DNA of 64,000 bases. Origin: Epiperipatus broadwayi (taxonomy: Eukaryota > Onychophora > Udeonychophora > Euonychophora > Peripatidae). A model generated the notes under the pieces. That model was not told the DNA's origin, made no database searches, and saw only the letters and a list, made by a program, of their open reading frames with translations. The translations under genes were made by a program, and so were the position numbers. The stretch lies in the NCBI GenBank assembly GCA_028023455.1, contig JAQFVV010000206.1:1149861-1213860 (forward strand), given 5' to 3'. Shown piece by piece: positions 11,573 to 23,550 of the stretch. The stretch's first letter is position 1, and every line of letters starts with the position of its first letter.

Positions 11573-13502
11573 CAAATATGTATATTAGGAAAGATATGAG
11601 GTACAAGTTATAGTTGGAGTGTAAAAAACTACATTGGAACCATTGCAGGTTAACAAGTGCTGTTGACAAAACCAAGTGTTTATGTATAGGAAGGAATGCA
11701 AAAAGGATGTAATATAAATGATAAATTATTTCAACAGATGAATGGATTTAAGTGAAGATGAAATATAAAGGAGGCATTTATTAAGAGAAAAAAATATTGT
11801 GTAGCTCCTTAAAGAGAGAATTAAAAAAAGATTTACAACCATGTATTAAAACATTTTTTACATAACAATAGATAGTAAGTAAAAGAACTGGGCACAGATT
11901 GGAGATATTTGAAATGTGATTGCGAGAAGAATAGAGAAAATATATTGGATAAATGAAATGACAAATAAGGTAGTTTGGAATGAGTGAATGAAAAAAATGT
12001 CGAGTGATTAAAAAATTTGAAGTATAAAAGAAAACTTTATTGCACCTATAATAAGAGAAAAAAAATTTTTGATTGAAAAATGAATGGAAATAAGAAGAAA
12101 GATTCGAAAATATTGTATTTTTCTAGATGATTTAAGAGATGGGAAGAGATATGTGGAATTGAAGAACTGTCCTATGAATGAAACAGAATAGAAAAATGGA
12201 TAAATTGACTGTGTGATTGCTCTATGAAACTGTTTATAAGACACTATTGACTGATTTATTGATTGATGAAAGGACATATGATAATATTAAGGAGAATTTA
12301 CTCCTAATTAGTACAAGTGTAAAATCTTTATGTAGCAGAAAAAGAAGACAAAATAAAATAAAAATTTGGATTGTAGTTGTTGTATATGGGAAGTTAAAAA
12401 AAAAATATTAAACTCTTACTTATGGAGTGTAGGATGTGAAAGAGATGCAGGATAAAGTGTATGAAGAGTAAGAAAAATTAAAAGATAAAAAAAGGAAGGT
12501 AGAGAATTTATATTTTTGTTCTTTATTTTATAAAATAAAAAATAAAAAAAGAAGTAATAAAAAGATAGTACAATTGAATTCATGAAACAGCTTTTATTAA
12601 ATGGAATAGGAGGAAGAAATGAATAAGGGTTAGAAATTTTTTAAAATAACAATGTATAAACAGTGAAGGAATTTACTGTGCTAACTAATGGTTTTGGAGC
12701 TAACATGGTTTTTGAATGTATAGACTAAGCGACAGAAACTATTTGCTTCATTTTAAGGAAAAAACCATTTTACATCGCATCTCATAGTAATTAATCTTTT
12801 TGGATGTTTCACTTATTTTTTAAGAGAAATATGTGTTTAGCAACTTCAAATTAAATAACAAATATGTACTTTAGTAAATTCAAATTAAACAAGCATATAG
12901 TTTTTATTTAAGTCTTAGTTAGTTAAATTGAATTAAATGTCAATTAAAAATGAAAAAAGATTTCGCTTATTTAAATAATATCCATTGTTTGGTGGCTTTT
13001 TTACTGCAAACAAAAAAAAAAAAAAACAGTCAGAAAAACATAATTAATTATCGATTAATTTGGATATATATGTATAATATTAATTTTTTATTTATTATAT
13101 ATGTGACTTTTTTGCATAAATATGTGTGTATGCTTTGTTTTTATTCCTTTGTTTTGTTTATCTTAATGCATTTTTGATTATGAACACCATAATCATAGCT
13201 CACTAGTTTCATAGCTTCAATCCATAATTTATTACCATGATATGCACAGAAGCACTGATGGATAAAAGAAAATAGAAGCCTGATAATCTCTACCAGTGCA
13301 AAATTAGAGAAGCCATTGAGATACTTAAAAGGTCAGATTGTATCAATAAGCGAGATGATACATGCAAACTTCCTCCTATTTGGAAAGATTTTTTTAAAAA
13401 ACATTCCTAAATTTAACATTTTTGCTATTGGTGAAATTTTAACGTTTTATTCAAATCAGTGATTGTAGCGCCTCTACAACCGTCTTTCTACCTTTTATAA
13501 CT
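11573..13502. other. Gene-free stretch
   Basis: No gene is seen. The plus strand is purine-rich (many GA, GAA and AAG runs), especially at 11580-12660. Short open stretches here have no recognisable domain and look like chance. Confidence 0.6.
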
Positions 13503-13600
13503 CTGTGGATGGCTTGTGTGACCAAGTCAAAACGTCAGTATATTAATATTAAAAGTTTTTAACACGGATGAACCCACAAAATATGTATTTTATATATATA
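13503..13600 (+). repeat. Half copy of the 11198-11377 element
   Basis: About 95 bp match the right arm at 11292-11385 with roughly 85% identity by eye, up to the same TATATA end. Here the hammerhead-like order is GGCTTG, TGTGAC, CAAGTC, then AAAAC, then GTCA and GTA. The matching left arm is missing. Confidence 0.6.
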
Positions 13601-14477
13601 AAATAGTATTTTATTAATTATTCAAAAATAAATTTGGAAAAAAAAAATTTCTGGATCTCTTTAACAAGAAAGATTGTTTTATTAATAAATTATCTATGGA
13701 ATACTTTGCAACTTGAGTATGTATAATACAATTTAGGCTGCTTAATTTTTTTATTTCTAGATTTAAATATTTATTTGAGAATAATCTATAATAATATTGA
13801 TATTAAAACAATAATATTTTAATATAGAAATTGGTTGAACTTAATCAAATTGTTAAATCACTATTAGGAAAATGTCCTTGTTTTATCACAGTCAATGTGG
13901 ACAAATCTGCATTTGGTCATCAATATTCGAGAGATATAATATATAAGACAGTAAATTTATTAGGAAACAACTTGGGAAAATGTTTTTTCTGAATGTTTTG
14001 GAAACAGGAAAACTATTTTTAATTAATACATTACTGCAAAAGTTCAGTTGGAGGTCCAAATTGCTTTTATAGTAACCTCATCTTACACAGATGATGCCTC
14101 ATTAGAAATTGTTATGACAATTTCTGAGGCATAACACCAAATGCTGAGGTCAATTATATTTTTATATAAAAATTGTTTCTGTGGATAGTTGTATATAGTA
14201 TGTTATGTGTTTCCATATTAGGTTTGTCTAGGTTGAAAGTAAGTATGGATATACTAGTGATGTAATTATAAAAATATTTTAGTTTATAAATTTACCTAAA
14301 TTACATTATTATTCTCCATATATTATAACCTTACTTTACTGATATTTGATACACAACATAAACCTTCATTATTCCTAATAACAAATCACTACATTCTTTA
14401 GCATACCCAATATATGATAAAATAAGAGTAGTTTTTTATAGTATGCTTGAGTGATCAATAACTTTTAGATAGTACTG
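13601..14477. other. Gene-free stretch
   Basis: AT-rich DNA with stops in every frame. I see no gene or defined repeat. Confidence 0.6.
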
Positions 14478-14706
14478 AATTCAATTTCTGGCTTTATTAT
14501 TGATAAAAATTGTAATACATTAAAGATCAGCCTTTTCAAGCTATTGTGCAACGGAATGAAAGTATTCATTTATTATTAACAATCATAAAAAGCGCATGCA
14601 CAATAGCTTGAAAAGGCTGATCTTTAATGTATTACAATTTATAAACATAGCGCTATAAAAATAAATGCTTATTTACATATTGATAAAAACAAAAGCCAGA
14701 AACTAG
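14478..14706. repeat. Fold-back (inverted-repeat) element
   Basis: The inner arms near 14506-14552 and 14600-14641 are perfectly complementary over more than 40 bp. Outer arms (about 14478-14505 and 14681-14706) continue the pairing (TTTCTGGCTTT / AAAGCCAGAAA). Roughly 40 extra bases lie between the inner and outer right arms, so it is a fold-back with an asymmetric insertion. No coding capacity. Confidence 0.75.
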
Positions 14707-15728
14707 TCTTGAGATCCAATTTATGTGTACTATTATCTGATAATCACTAATTACTGGTTCTTACTTTACATAGTAATAGAATAGTGATTAGTTTTTGTTT
14801 TATGTCTTATTCATAATAATGGTAACAGGCAATAAAATATCTTTTGGCAATATAAATTCCTTATTATTGAACAACTTTTGAGGCTCTCCTTGATTGCATG
14901 ATATTTTTCAATTTCCAGGTTGAACACAAGCCTAATATGCCTTTGTGTTATTTTTATCTTTTCATGGAAGTGATAATTTAAGTTGAGTTAAATCTAGTGC
15001 ATCCATTCAATTTAAAATTGTTTCTAATTTTAAATGAATGAGAATTGCATTTTTAAATAAGAAAATGTGTTTTTTTCTTTATTTATAAATTTATTAATGT
15101 TTATATCAATAACTTCAATTAATTTATTTTATTCCTTCCTAGAGCCACCTATTTAAAAGTGAGCATCAAATAGTTGAGGACACTCAAATTTCTAAGCTAA
15201 TTTCTGGAAAATGGTCATTGTCAATGAGAAGTTTAGAAAAGAGAATAATTGCTGATTTACTATCAGACTTAAAAAAACAAACTAGCATAATGACTTATAT
15301 TATAAACCTTAGGACAATTAAAATTTTAAAACATTCATTTAAACTATGAATAATAACATAGCTCAAACTATGGCACATATGCTTTACAGATGAAACACTG
15401 TTCAAACTGAATACTCTCTGAAATAATATGTGTAATTTCTAGATTTGCCTGATGAATGCCTATATTAAGAAAATGAACTTGGGATTAATTGGCAATACTA
15501 TCAGATGTCCTTTGATTTCTTGTGCTAAGTGATTTAGAGAAAATTATTTTGTTAATGCAGATATTAAATGTAACTTAGGAAATTTATATGGTGCTTTAAT
15601 TTGTTTTATTATTATAGGATTATTATATAAAGATACAAGTCTTTAAGTAGCCACTGTGAGTCAAGATTTTTCTAACATTTTTTCACAGAATTTGCTTGAA
15701 AGTTTGTGATAAGGTATATTAGATGTGA
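14707..15728. other. Gene-free stretch
   Basis: No gene, RNA gene or clear repeat is visible. Confidence 0.6.
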
Positions 15729-15950
15729 TAATATGTTGGACTATTTCTACTACCTATCTGTAAATGTTAAATGTATAGAAAATTTCAAACTTTATTTAAA
15801 ATTTTCAAATACAAACAATTTGTTAAACACACAAATAACCTGTGTTGTCTATTTTTTTTTTTTTTTGTATTTAAAAAGTTTAAATAAAATTTAAAATTTT
15901 CTATACATTTAATATTTACTGATAAATGGTGGAAATAGTCCAACATATTA
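15729..15950. repeat. Fold-back (inverted-repeat) element
   Basis: The left arm at about 15729-15786 and right arm at about 15893-15950 are inverted copies (TAATATGTTGGACTATTTC and its complement at the ends). The spacer of about 105 bp has a T14 run. It is non-coding, and a MITE or fold-back origin is likely. Confidence 0.75.
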
Positions 15951-18900
15951 CCAGTTTCTCTCATAGAGCTTGTTATTTTAAGATGTTGAGTAATTTGTTT
16001 TTTTTTTTTAGTTTCAATTAAAGATTAGTGACTATCATTTAATTGTGCTGAGAAAATGAATATTTTTTTGTTTTACCCACAATAGCTAGATACATATTTA
16101 ATGATAAACATTTGATAATTAGCTGGATTGATTAAGAGGCAAACTGCATGGAAAAATATTTTCAGTATTACCTGGTCCATATGTAAACCATGTTATTGAG
16201 TCATGGAAAGTATACTATTACTGTTGCAAAACAATCGCTTTTTTTATTATTATACATATATGTATATATAGTATTTGATTGAATATATAATAAATAGATC
16301 TTAAATTAATCCCCCAAAAGTTTTAATATTTAAAAATAGAATATTAAAAATAAAGTAGTTATATTTGCCATGCGCTTTTATAAGTCAACTTATAGCAAAA
16401 GTTTAGAAAATTATTGTATTACTGCTATGAAGACTGTCAAAGGAGTTTAAACTCGTATATATTTTTGAGCAAAGAGATACTTCTGCAAACCTTTCTGCAA
16501 ATCGACTTTTTATACAATAATAATTTACAATAATTACTTCGAACAAAGGCTTTTTTAAACCTTATTTTTTACAACTTATTAAATTAAATATTTTTAAATT
16601 CATATTTTAAAAAATTATTTTATATCCTAATATTTAAAGAAGTATCCTTTATATTGTAGAATATAAAACTTAAACACTAATAAATGTCCATTATTCTAAT
16701 ATAATCAATTGTTTTTAAAATGTAATTATACCATATCAAAAAATGAATTAAAGAGAACAAATGTTTTATTAGAATATGCTTAAAACACTACTGATGGTGA
16801 TCTTGATTAAACATTGAAAATACAATAACCCTGAATGAAATTATTAAGTATAATAATTTGCGTAGTAATTCGTTTTTGTTATAAAAGTAAACAGATTAAA
16901 ATTAATGAGTACAGAACCTTTTCAAATATTTGTTTTAATAATGCAATTACAATTTAAAAAAAAAAAAATATTTTTTTTTTAAATAAAATAAAAACAAATA
17001 AAATTTGACAAAAAAAAAGCAACTGAGTTCTGTTTAAATGTAAAATAGTGAGGTTCTCCTTTGAAAACATAAACATATTTGTTATTTTACAACTACTGTG
17101 GGATTAGTTTTGCTCCTAGAAGAAAGATTTTTAAAGAAGAGAATCTTTAGTTTAAAAATAAAAATAAAAACGAGAGATTAAAAAAAACGACTAAGAAAAT
17201 GTTTAGAGATTTAACTAGGATTGTTATATTAACTACAGGAAGTATAAATGAACTGCCTAGAGTGATATAAAAGCAAAAAGAAAATTAGAAATTTACTTAT
17301 TTATATAATGAATTATATAAGTATGCAGAATAACTAAAATAATATAAAAATAATGGATAATTGTTGCGAGACGAGGGAATTATCTTCATATCAGAGCCTA
17401 CTGCAGAAGTGAAGTGGCAGACTTCAGAACATTAGGTCCTTGATTGATGGCCCGTGTCATTTTTGGTTTGCACCTCTTATGAACTACTGAGCAATAGTTT
17501 TTTTTAAACAAGAACTATCAATTATGAAATTAACTCTAGATGATTATTTTGAATATTGGTTCTATATTTTTCCAGAGGATTGAAGATTTTCAAGCAATCT
17601 TTTAAAAAAACTTAGTAGCCAAATCCAAAGGTAACCAAGCTGCTTATGAATTCTTGTTTAGTAAAAAGATATCTGCGATTTTTAATTAGAGTCTGAAATA
17701 AGAAAAAAAAAATTTTAAAACCTTCATTATCTAAAAATTTACTAGACTTTGGAAATAAAGCATTTTATTTCTGTTGCCTTTGACTGAATTGCAGAGTTCA
17801 TACTCAAACCAACAGTAATATCAAAATAAATATTAACACTCCCAAAATACAGTTGTAGTTGTCATGCAGAATGACTGGACTTATTTCCAGCTGTATATAT
17901 TACCTTACCTTGAGAGTTCTAGTCTTAACTCTTCTGGCTGTACTAGATAGTTTGCCTAAAGTTTATTAAATGACGTTTCCAGCTGTACTAAACAGCTTGC
18001 CTCAAGTCTGCCATAATCATAGCAGCTTCCGGTCCTATCAGAACTTGCCTCACTGCATATTTATATTGATAGTGGATGTAGTAGCAATACCTTTACTATT
18101 GGAAGTGGTTTCATAAGAGAGTCCATTCAGTCATATAGGGGACAGACGTTCTCTCTCTAAAGAGCACATATATCATTCAGGTTAGAAAAATGTTCATTCT
18201 CTGTATATACATATATCCCTTGCCTCCTAAAAGGCTGAGTACTTATTGTGAGATCCTCTATCTTAATTGCAGCAGATGGATTCGGAGACCCCAACCAATG
18301 ATAGTATTTTGTACACATATTTACATATTGGTCTTACTTGTTTTTACCCTTTGGCCATGTTTATACATTGATATGCCACATGTTTAGACATTGGTTAGTG
18401 GCAATGAGTGCTGAATCTGATCAGATAAGTAAGGAATCTGGACTAGTCCACTTCTGAATGCAATGTCAGATATGACATCCCTTCCCCTGGCTAAATTTAG
18501 TCCTGGAAAATATAGTTATTGAGATGAGCTGAATGACATGTTGTCCCCTTTGTTGGTTTCTCAGGTTTATTGCTGCTCTTGTCTTGTTCATCACCCTTGT
18601 TTGATGGTCTTGTCCCTGGTTGTTAGCTGATGTTTTCAGTTTGGTGGTCATAATCATTCAGTCTCAGTTGGTTTAGGTGGTGATGACATTGATAATCATC
18701 TGCAGTTTGAACTACTACAATGTAGCTTTCAATTGTGTAACTTCTGCTGGTATCTATTTTGTGGATCCATAGTACTTCTGCAAAGCATGTGAGTGTCTAT
18801 TTGTACTTTTATCTTGCTGTTTTTTTTCCTTTTTCTTTTTTATTGATTTTTTTTTCTTAACTTTATATGTATGATTTTGCAAAGTTTAACGAAACTTTCA

Positions 18901-21890
18901 ACATTCAAAAAACATTTTAGAAGATGGAGATCTTTCTTCATGATCTTGCACAAGACAATAACAGTAGCTATATCTGGGATAAAAAAATTTACTTAATAAA
19001 TTATTGTAAACATGACTAACTTTTATTTAGAAATTCCTCTACTCTCAAACATGAAAAAATACTTTAAAAAGATATTCTAAAAATAGTTAGCCACACACAT
19101 TTTTGCTGCTTTATCATGCTTGGTCAATTATTTATTTAAGAAATAGAAATAATAGTAATGTCATTATTGATAATAATGAAAAGATGAAAGGGAATGATGG
19201 TATATATAAAAATATTATAATCTTTTTTCTAATAATAAAGTACATGGAATGTGCTAAATTTTCCTAATATGCACTTGCTAAATCAAAAAGTAGGACATTA
19301 TTTGCAGCCAAAGAATTGTAAAATTTAATAACCACTTTTAGAGAAACTCAATTTCCACTGAAAGAAAGATTTTATGGACAAAAGGTTAGCTTCAAGTTTT
19401 TGTTAAATAGTCAGGAGATTAGTAAAATGAATCTGCATGATCTTGACTGATTATGATGACTAACTTAATACTTGTAGTGTTGAAAGTTTTGTATATAATA
19501 GAAAAAATAATGATATTAAGAATTGGTTTTCAGTATAATAATTTATTCTCATTTACTCTCATTTACCAATTTTATGTTTTTTACATTAAATTTGGAAAGT
19601 TTAAATAAAAAAATTGTACCAATAAAATAGACTTTTTGCTTAAAATCTTTATTGATAGTAACAGCAAATTAGAATTCATAGCTAATAAATATATCTCAAA
19701 TGTCCAGCAAGTTATATATATAAATTAATACAAATCCATCAATAAATGAAAAAGTATGGCATGAAATCACCTATACTTCACCTTAAATCATATATGAGTC
19801 TTCAATTTATTGACATGTTACAACACAGACTATTAATTTTATGTGTTAATGCATTCTTAGTACAACCATAACTATTACTGTAATCAATCAGAGGGAAAAG
19901 TGGCTCATATTTAACAGTCCCTGAATATTAAATGAAACAACAGTTCATAGATATGAATATTAATAGCCATAGCTCAAATTTGGATGTAATTAAATTGGAA
20001 GTAACAACCCCCAGTAAACAATATATAAACTAATACAAATTCATCAATAAATAAGAAAGAATAGAATTAGCACACCTACAGAAGGACTCAATCCATATTG
20101 TTTGTTTATTTATGAATTTGCATTAGTTTACATGGAGTTTGTTGAAAGTTTATAGTAACTTCTGCTTAAATTTGATCCATAGCTATTGTAAATAATGGTA
20201 TTATCTCTATGACCTCATATGATGAGTTATTATTTTATTTTGCATAATATAAAGAAAGAAAAGTCAAAATAAAGAAACTTGAATGCATTCTTGATGAAAA
20301 GTATAGCATCTTATCAATTATTTTATAATTAGAAGACAGAATGTATAAGACTATTATTACATGAGTATTAACATAAAGGTTCAAACTGATTTAAAAGATA
20401 ATAGATTAATATTATTGAGGATTAAAATGATATTAGCTCTAAAAAATTGTATCTAAAGTCTATTGTTGAAAAATTTTATTTTTTTATTTTTTAGAAGCAA
20501 CTGCAATTTGAACTACCTTTCAACATTTCTTAAACATTAAAAATGCTAATTTGGATCTTCAATATAGGAATTATGGAGTTTTCTAAATTTGTGAATATTA
20601 GTGTGTTTTTAAATTATTAAAATCCTAAATCGTTGTCTAACAATTATGGTTATAGTAGTGTTAGTAATACATTAAAAGAAAACATGCAGATGGATTTTTA
20701 AAAAAATTATATGGAGTTTCATAAAACTATCCAGATTCGAAACTTGAAATTCAACTACTGACAAATAGACTTTAAAATGATTATAGAATTGGAAGTATAG
20801 CCACTTTTTAATCGAGATATTTTTACATCTTTCTTTTGATTCTTTAAAATTAATAGATAGATATGAAAAATAATATTGTAATTCTATTAAATCAATTGAT
20901 GTCACACTTTAAAATAATGATGGTGTTTTTTTTTAAAATATAAGGAATACTTTGATCATTATTATAGAATTTATTTAAGAGTTCATGTTGACTTAACAAT
21001 ATATTTATTCTATTAATTTAATCAGATTTGGATAGCTATTTAGCTAAGTGATATTAAAACATTTTTATAATATTAATAACATTTATGCTGTTGTTATCTA
21101 ATGATCATTTTAAACTATTGAAATATATCAGAAATTTATAAGCTTAAGACAATCACTATCACTGATTTTAAAATGTTTCTATTATCCAACTTATAAAAAT
21201 AAAAATTGTAATCTGTTTATAGGAATAATACTTTCAGAGAATATGTTTCTTAGATTACTTTTATTCATAAATTAGGGATTACCAGAAACATATTTTAAAG
21301 TATTAAAAAAAACCTCCAGTTTTATTAAATAAAATATAGATATCTTATCAAAACAATATAAAGATATTTAAAAAGATAAAAAAATTATATGATTCTAAAT
21401 CTACAATAAAATTTTAAGTCTAATGGATATTATTTATTTTCAATGTGATAATATTTAATTTATTGTTGCAAGAAAATATCTTTATCAGAATGTGCACATG
21501 AAGTGAATAAATAATAGTCTAATGAGGAATTTTATGGTAAACTTCAGTATAATTCTCATATGAAAGATAAACTCTATTCATGTCATAAAAATGATCACAA
21601 GAAATCTTCTAAATTGATGAAATATTGATTGCTTTCATTAATGAAATATGAATGAAGAATGTTATAAAACATACAAATGTAATTGATCAAATTGCTGAAA
21701 TCATTTAAAAAGAAAAGTTTTTGCATAAAAGATGACCTTGCAAGAGGTCAAATTAGAAATTAAATGATCAATCATAAAAATAAAAAAATTATTAATTTTT
21801 GTTTTTATTGCCAATTTTCTTAACCTTTACATGACTATTTATGGATAGTAGTAATTAATGAATATTGAATTTTAACTTATATATGTTACA
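15951..21890. other. Gene-free stretch of about 5.9 kb
   Basis: No gene is supported. Poly-A/T runs lie near 16957-16980. A more GC-balanced block at about 17880-18800 might be an old decayed repeat but has no intact frame. A short inverted repeat lies at about 20016-20130 (CTAATACAAATTCATCAATA and its near complement). A diverged direct copy of its left arm is near 19708. Confidence 0.55.
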
Positions 21891-22014
21891 ATACTTACTT
21901 TTTTTTTCATGGGTCATAGTATCGGCCAGTAAGCAAACCTGCTAACCTGGGACAACTGCTTGTAAGGCAGCTGTGCTGACCTCATGACCACCAATGCTAA
22001 ACGTATACTTACTT
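21891..22014 (-). mobile_element. tRNA-Val-like SINE, copy 1
   Basis: The body (21901-22004) is flanked by the direct repeat ATACTTACTT at 21891-21900 and 22005-22014. An A8 tail on the minus strand sits at the left edge. Read on minus it folds as a tRNA: acceptor GCATTGG/CCGATAC, then anticodon stem GCTGC/GCAGT with loop CTTACAA, giving anticodon TAC (Val). The T-arm carries about 10 extra bases compared with the copy at 30268, so it is not a working tRNA gene. Confidence 0.85.
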
Positions 22015-23013
22015 CATTGGCAGTAATAACCAGTTGCCAAAAAAAATAAAGGAATGGAGGGGAAATAAAGTTAGTCAGAGAAAAATATCAATATCTTTTT
22101 TCATCATAAAAATAGTTTTAATTAACCTTAAGAATAATAATTGAAAGCTCAATTTATTATACACATTTACACATATTGACACTTTAATTTATTTGTGTAT
22201 TCATGTTTATATGTAAAAATTAAGTTTCCAACATTGGTTTTAAAATAATGGAATAGCTCTAAGTTCAATTTAAAATTTTAAAATCTAAAGAGATTTTTTT
22301 TTTGTAATTATATATGTCTTTGATAAACAGACTTAATTAAAGTTCATTATCAAAAATTCAAAATAAAAGTTTAATCAATATTTATTTTGATAAATATGTC
22401 GTCTTTGAAAAAATTATGTATTAATTATATTTAAGTCTAGTTGGTATATTGATTTTGTAAATATTTCTGACTTGTTTATTAATTCCATGCAAAGTAAAAA
22501 ATAGAATAATTATCATGAAATTATAGAAAGACCTAAAATGACGTTATTTATTCTACTGCTTTCAGGTCTAGAAGGTAATCTGATTATGTTATTTTTCCTG
22601 GGTTTTCCTCCAAAATAAAGAGAGTTTGGAAAAGAACCACTGTGAATTATCAGTAAAACTTTAATGCTATTTAAAATATCTGCTAAATAAATAAAAAAAA
22701 CATAAATAAAAAAAAAATTAGGATCTCTTTTTTTCAGGTTGTCTGATTCAAAGTGATATCCTCAGTATTGTCTTCCATGTTTACCTACTGTTAATCACCA
22801 CCAAACTTATAAGAATTAGTCTAAAGAAAAACTTTTACAAGACTGAAATATTCATTGAATATGGTACCTTGTACAAAACGCATCAAATTATTGATAATAT
22901 TTAGATACTATGGAATTCAGGGATTATTTAAATTAATTATCTAAGTTAACTTGAAAAATTTCCTATAAGTTAAATAATAACCTGTATATTTATACTTTAT
23001 GTTTGTCTTCAAT
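22015..23013. other. Gene-free stretch
   Basis: No gene is supported. A pyrimidine tract ending in CAG at 22728-22738 is followed by about 50 open codons, but nothing else supports an exon. Confidence 0.5.
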
Positions 23014-23550
23014 ATAATAATATTAAATCGTGCTCACTTCCAACGTAAAGCTATAACAACAAATTGAAAACTAAATTAAATGGCTGAGCACTTTCAAGAA
23101 GAGGTACTTCTCATATTCATAGCCAGTTATGATCCTTTCTTTGGAATCATTATATAAATAAATCTGATATGCAAACTATATGCAAATGAGTCACTAAGAC
23201 CATCTTTTAGATATTGCAAAACATGCATCCTTATGATTAATGGTGAAAGAGTCCTCTGCTATAAAGTATGCTTCTTTTACCTTTCGCCTAATATCATGCC
23301 TCTCAGGACTCTTTCGCCATTAATCGTAAGGATGCATGTTTTGTGATATCTAAAAGATGGTCTTAGTGACGCATTTGCATATAGTTTGCATATCAGATTT
23401 ATTTATATAATGATTCCAAAGAAAGGATCATAACTGGTTATGAATATGAGAAGTACATCTTCTTTAAAGCGCTCAGCCATTTAATTTAGTTTTCAATTTG
23501 TTATTATAGCTTTACGTTAGAAGTGTGAAAGCACGATTTAATATTATTAT
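23014..23550. repeat. Long inverted repeat (about 240 bp arms)
   Basis: The left arm 23014-23255 and right arm 23305-23550 are about 90% complementary, separated by a spacer of about 49 bp. The ends read AATAATATTAAATCGTGC and its complement. A transcript would fold into a long, nearly perfect hairpin. There is no coding capacity. It could be a large MITE/fold-back or an inverted duplication. Confidence 0.9.

Noticed and set aside
11573-13502. A gene in the purine-rich stretch
   Set aside because: Strand bias in purines produces short open frames, but none exceeds about 90 codons or shows a domain.
18400-18800. A decayed retroelement coding segment on the minus strand
   Set aside because: Base composition is more balanced than nearby, but translation gives many stops and no motif that I can defend.
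22738-22910. A terminal exon after a pyrimidine tract and CAG
   Set aside because: About 50 open codons without a recognisable domain and no neighbouring exons. This is expected by chance in a long AT-rich region.
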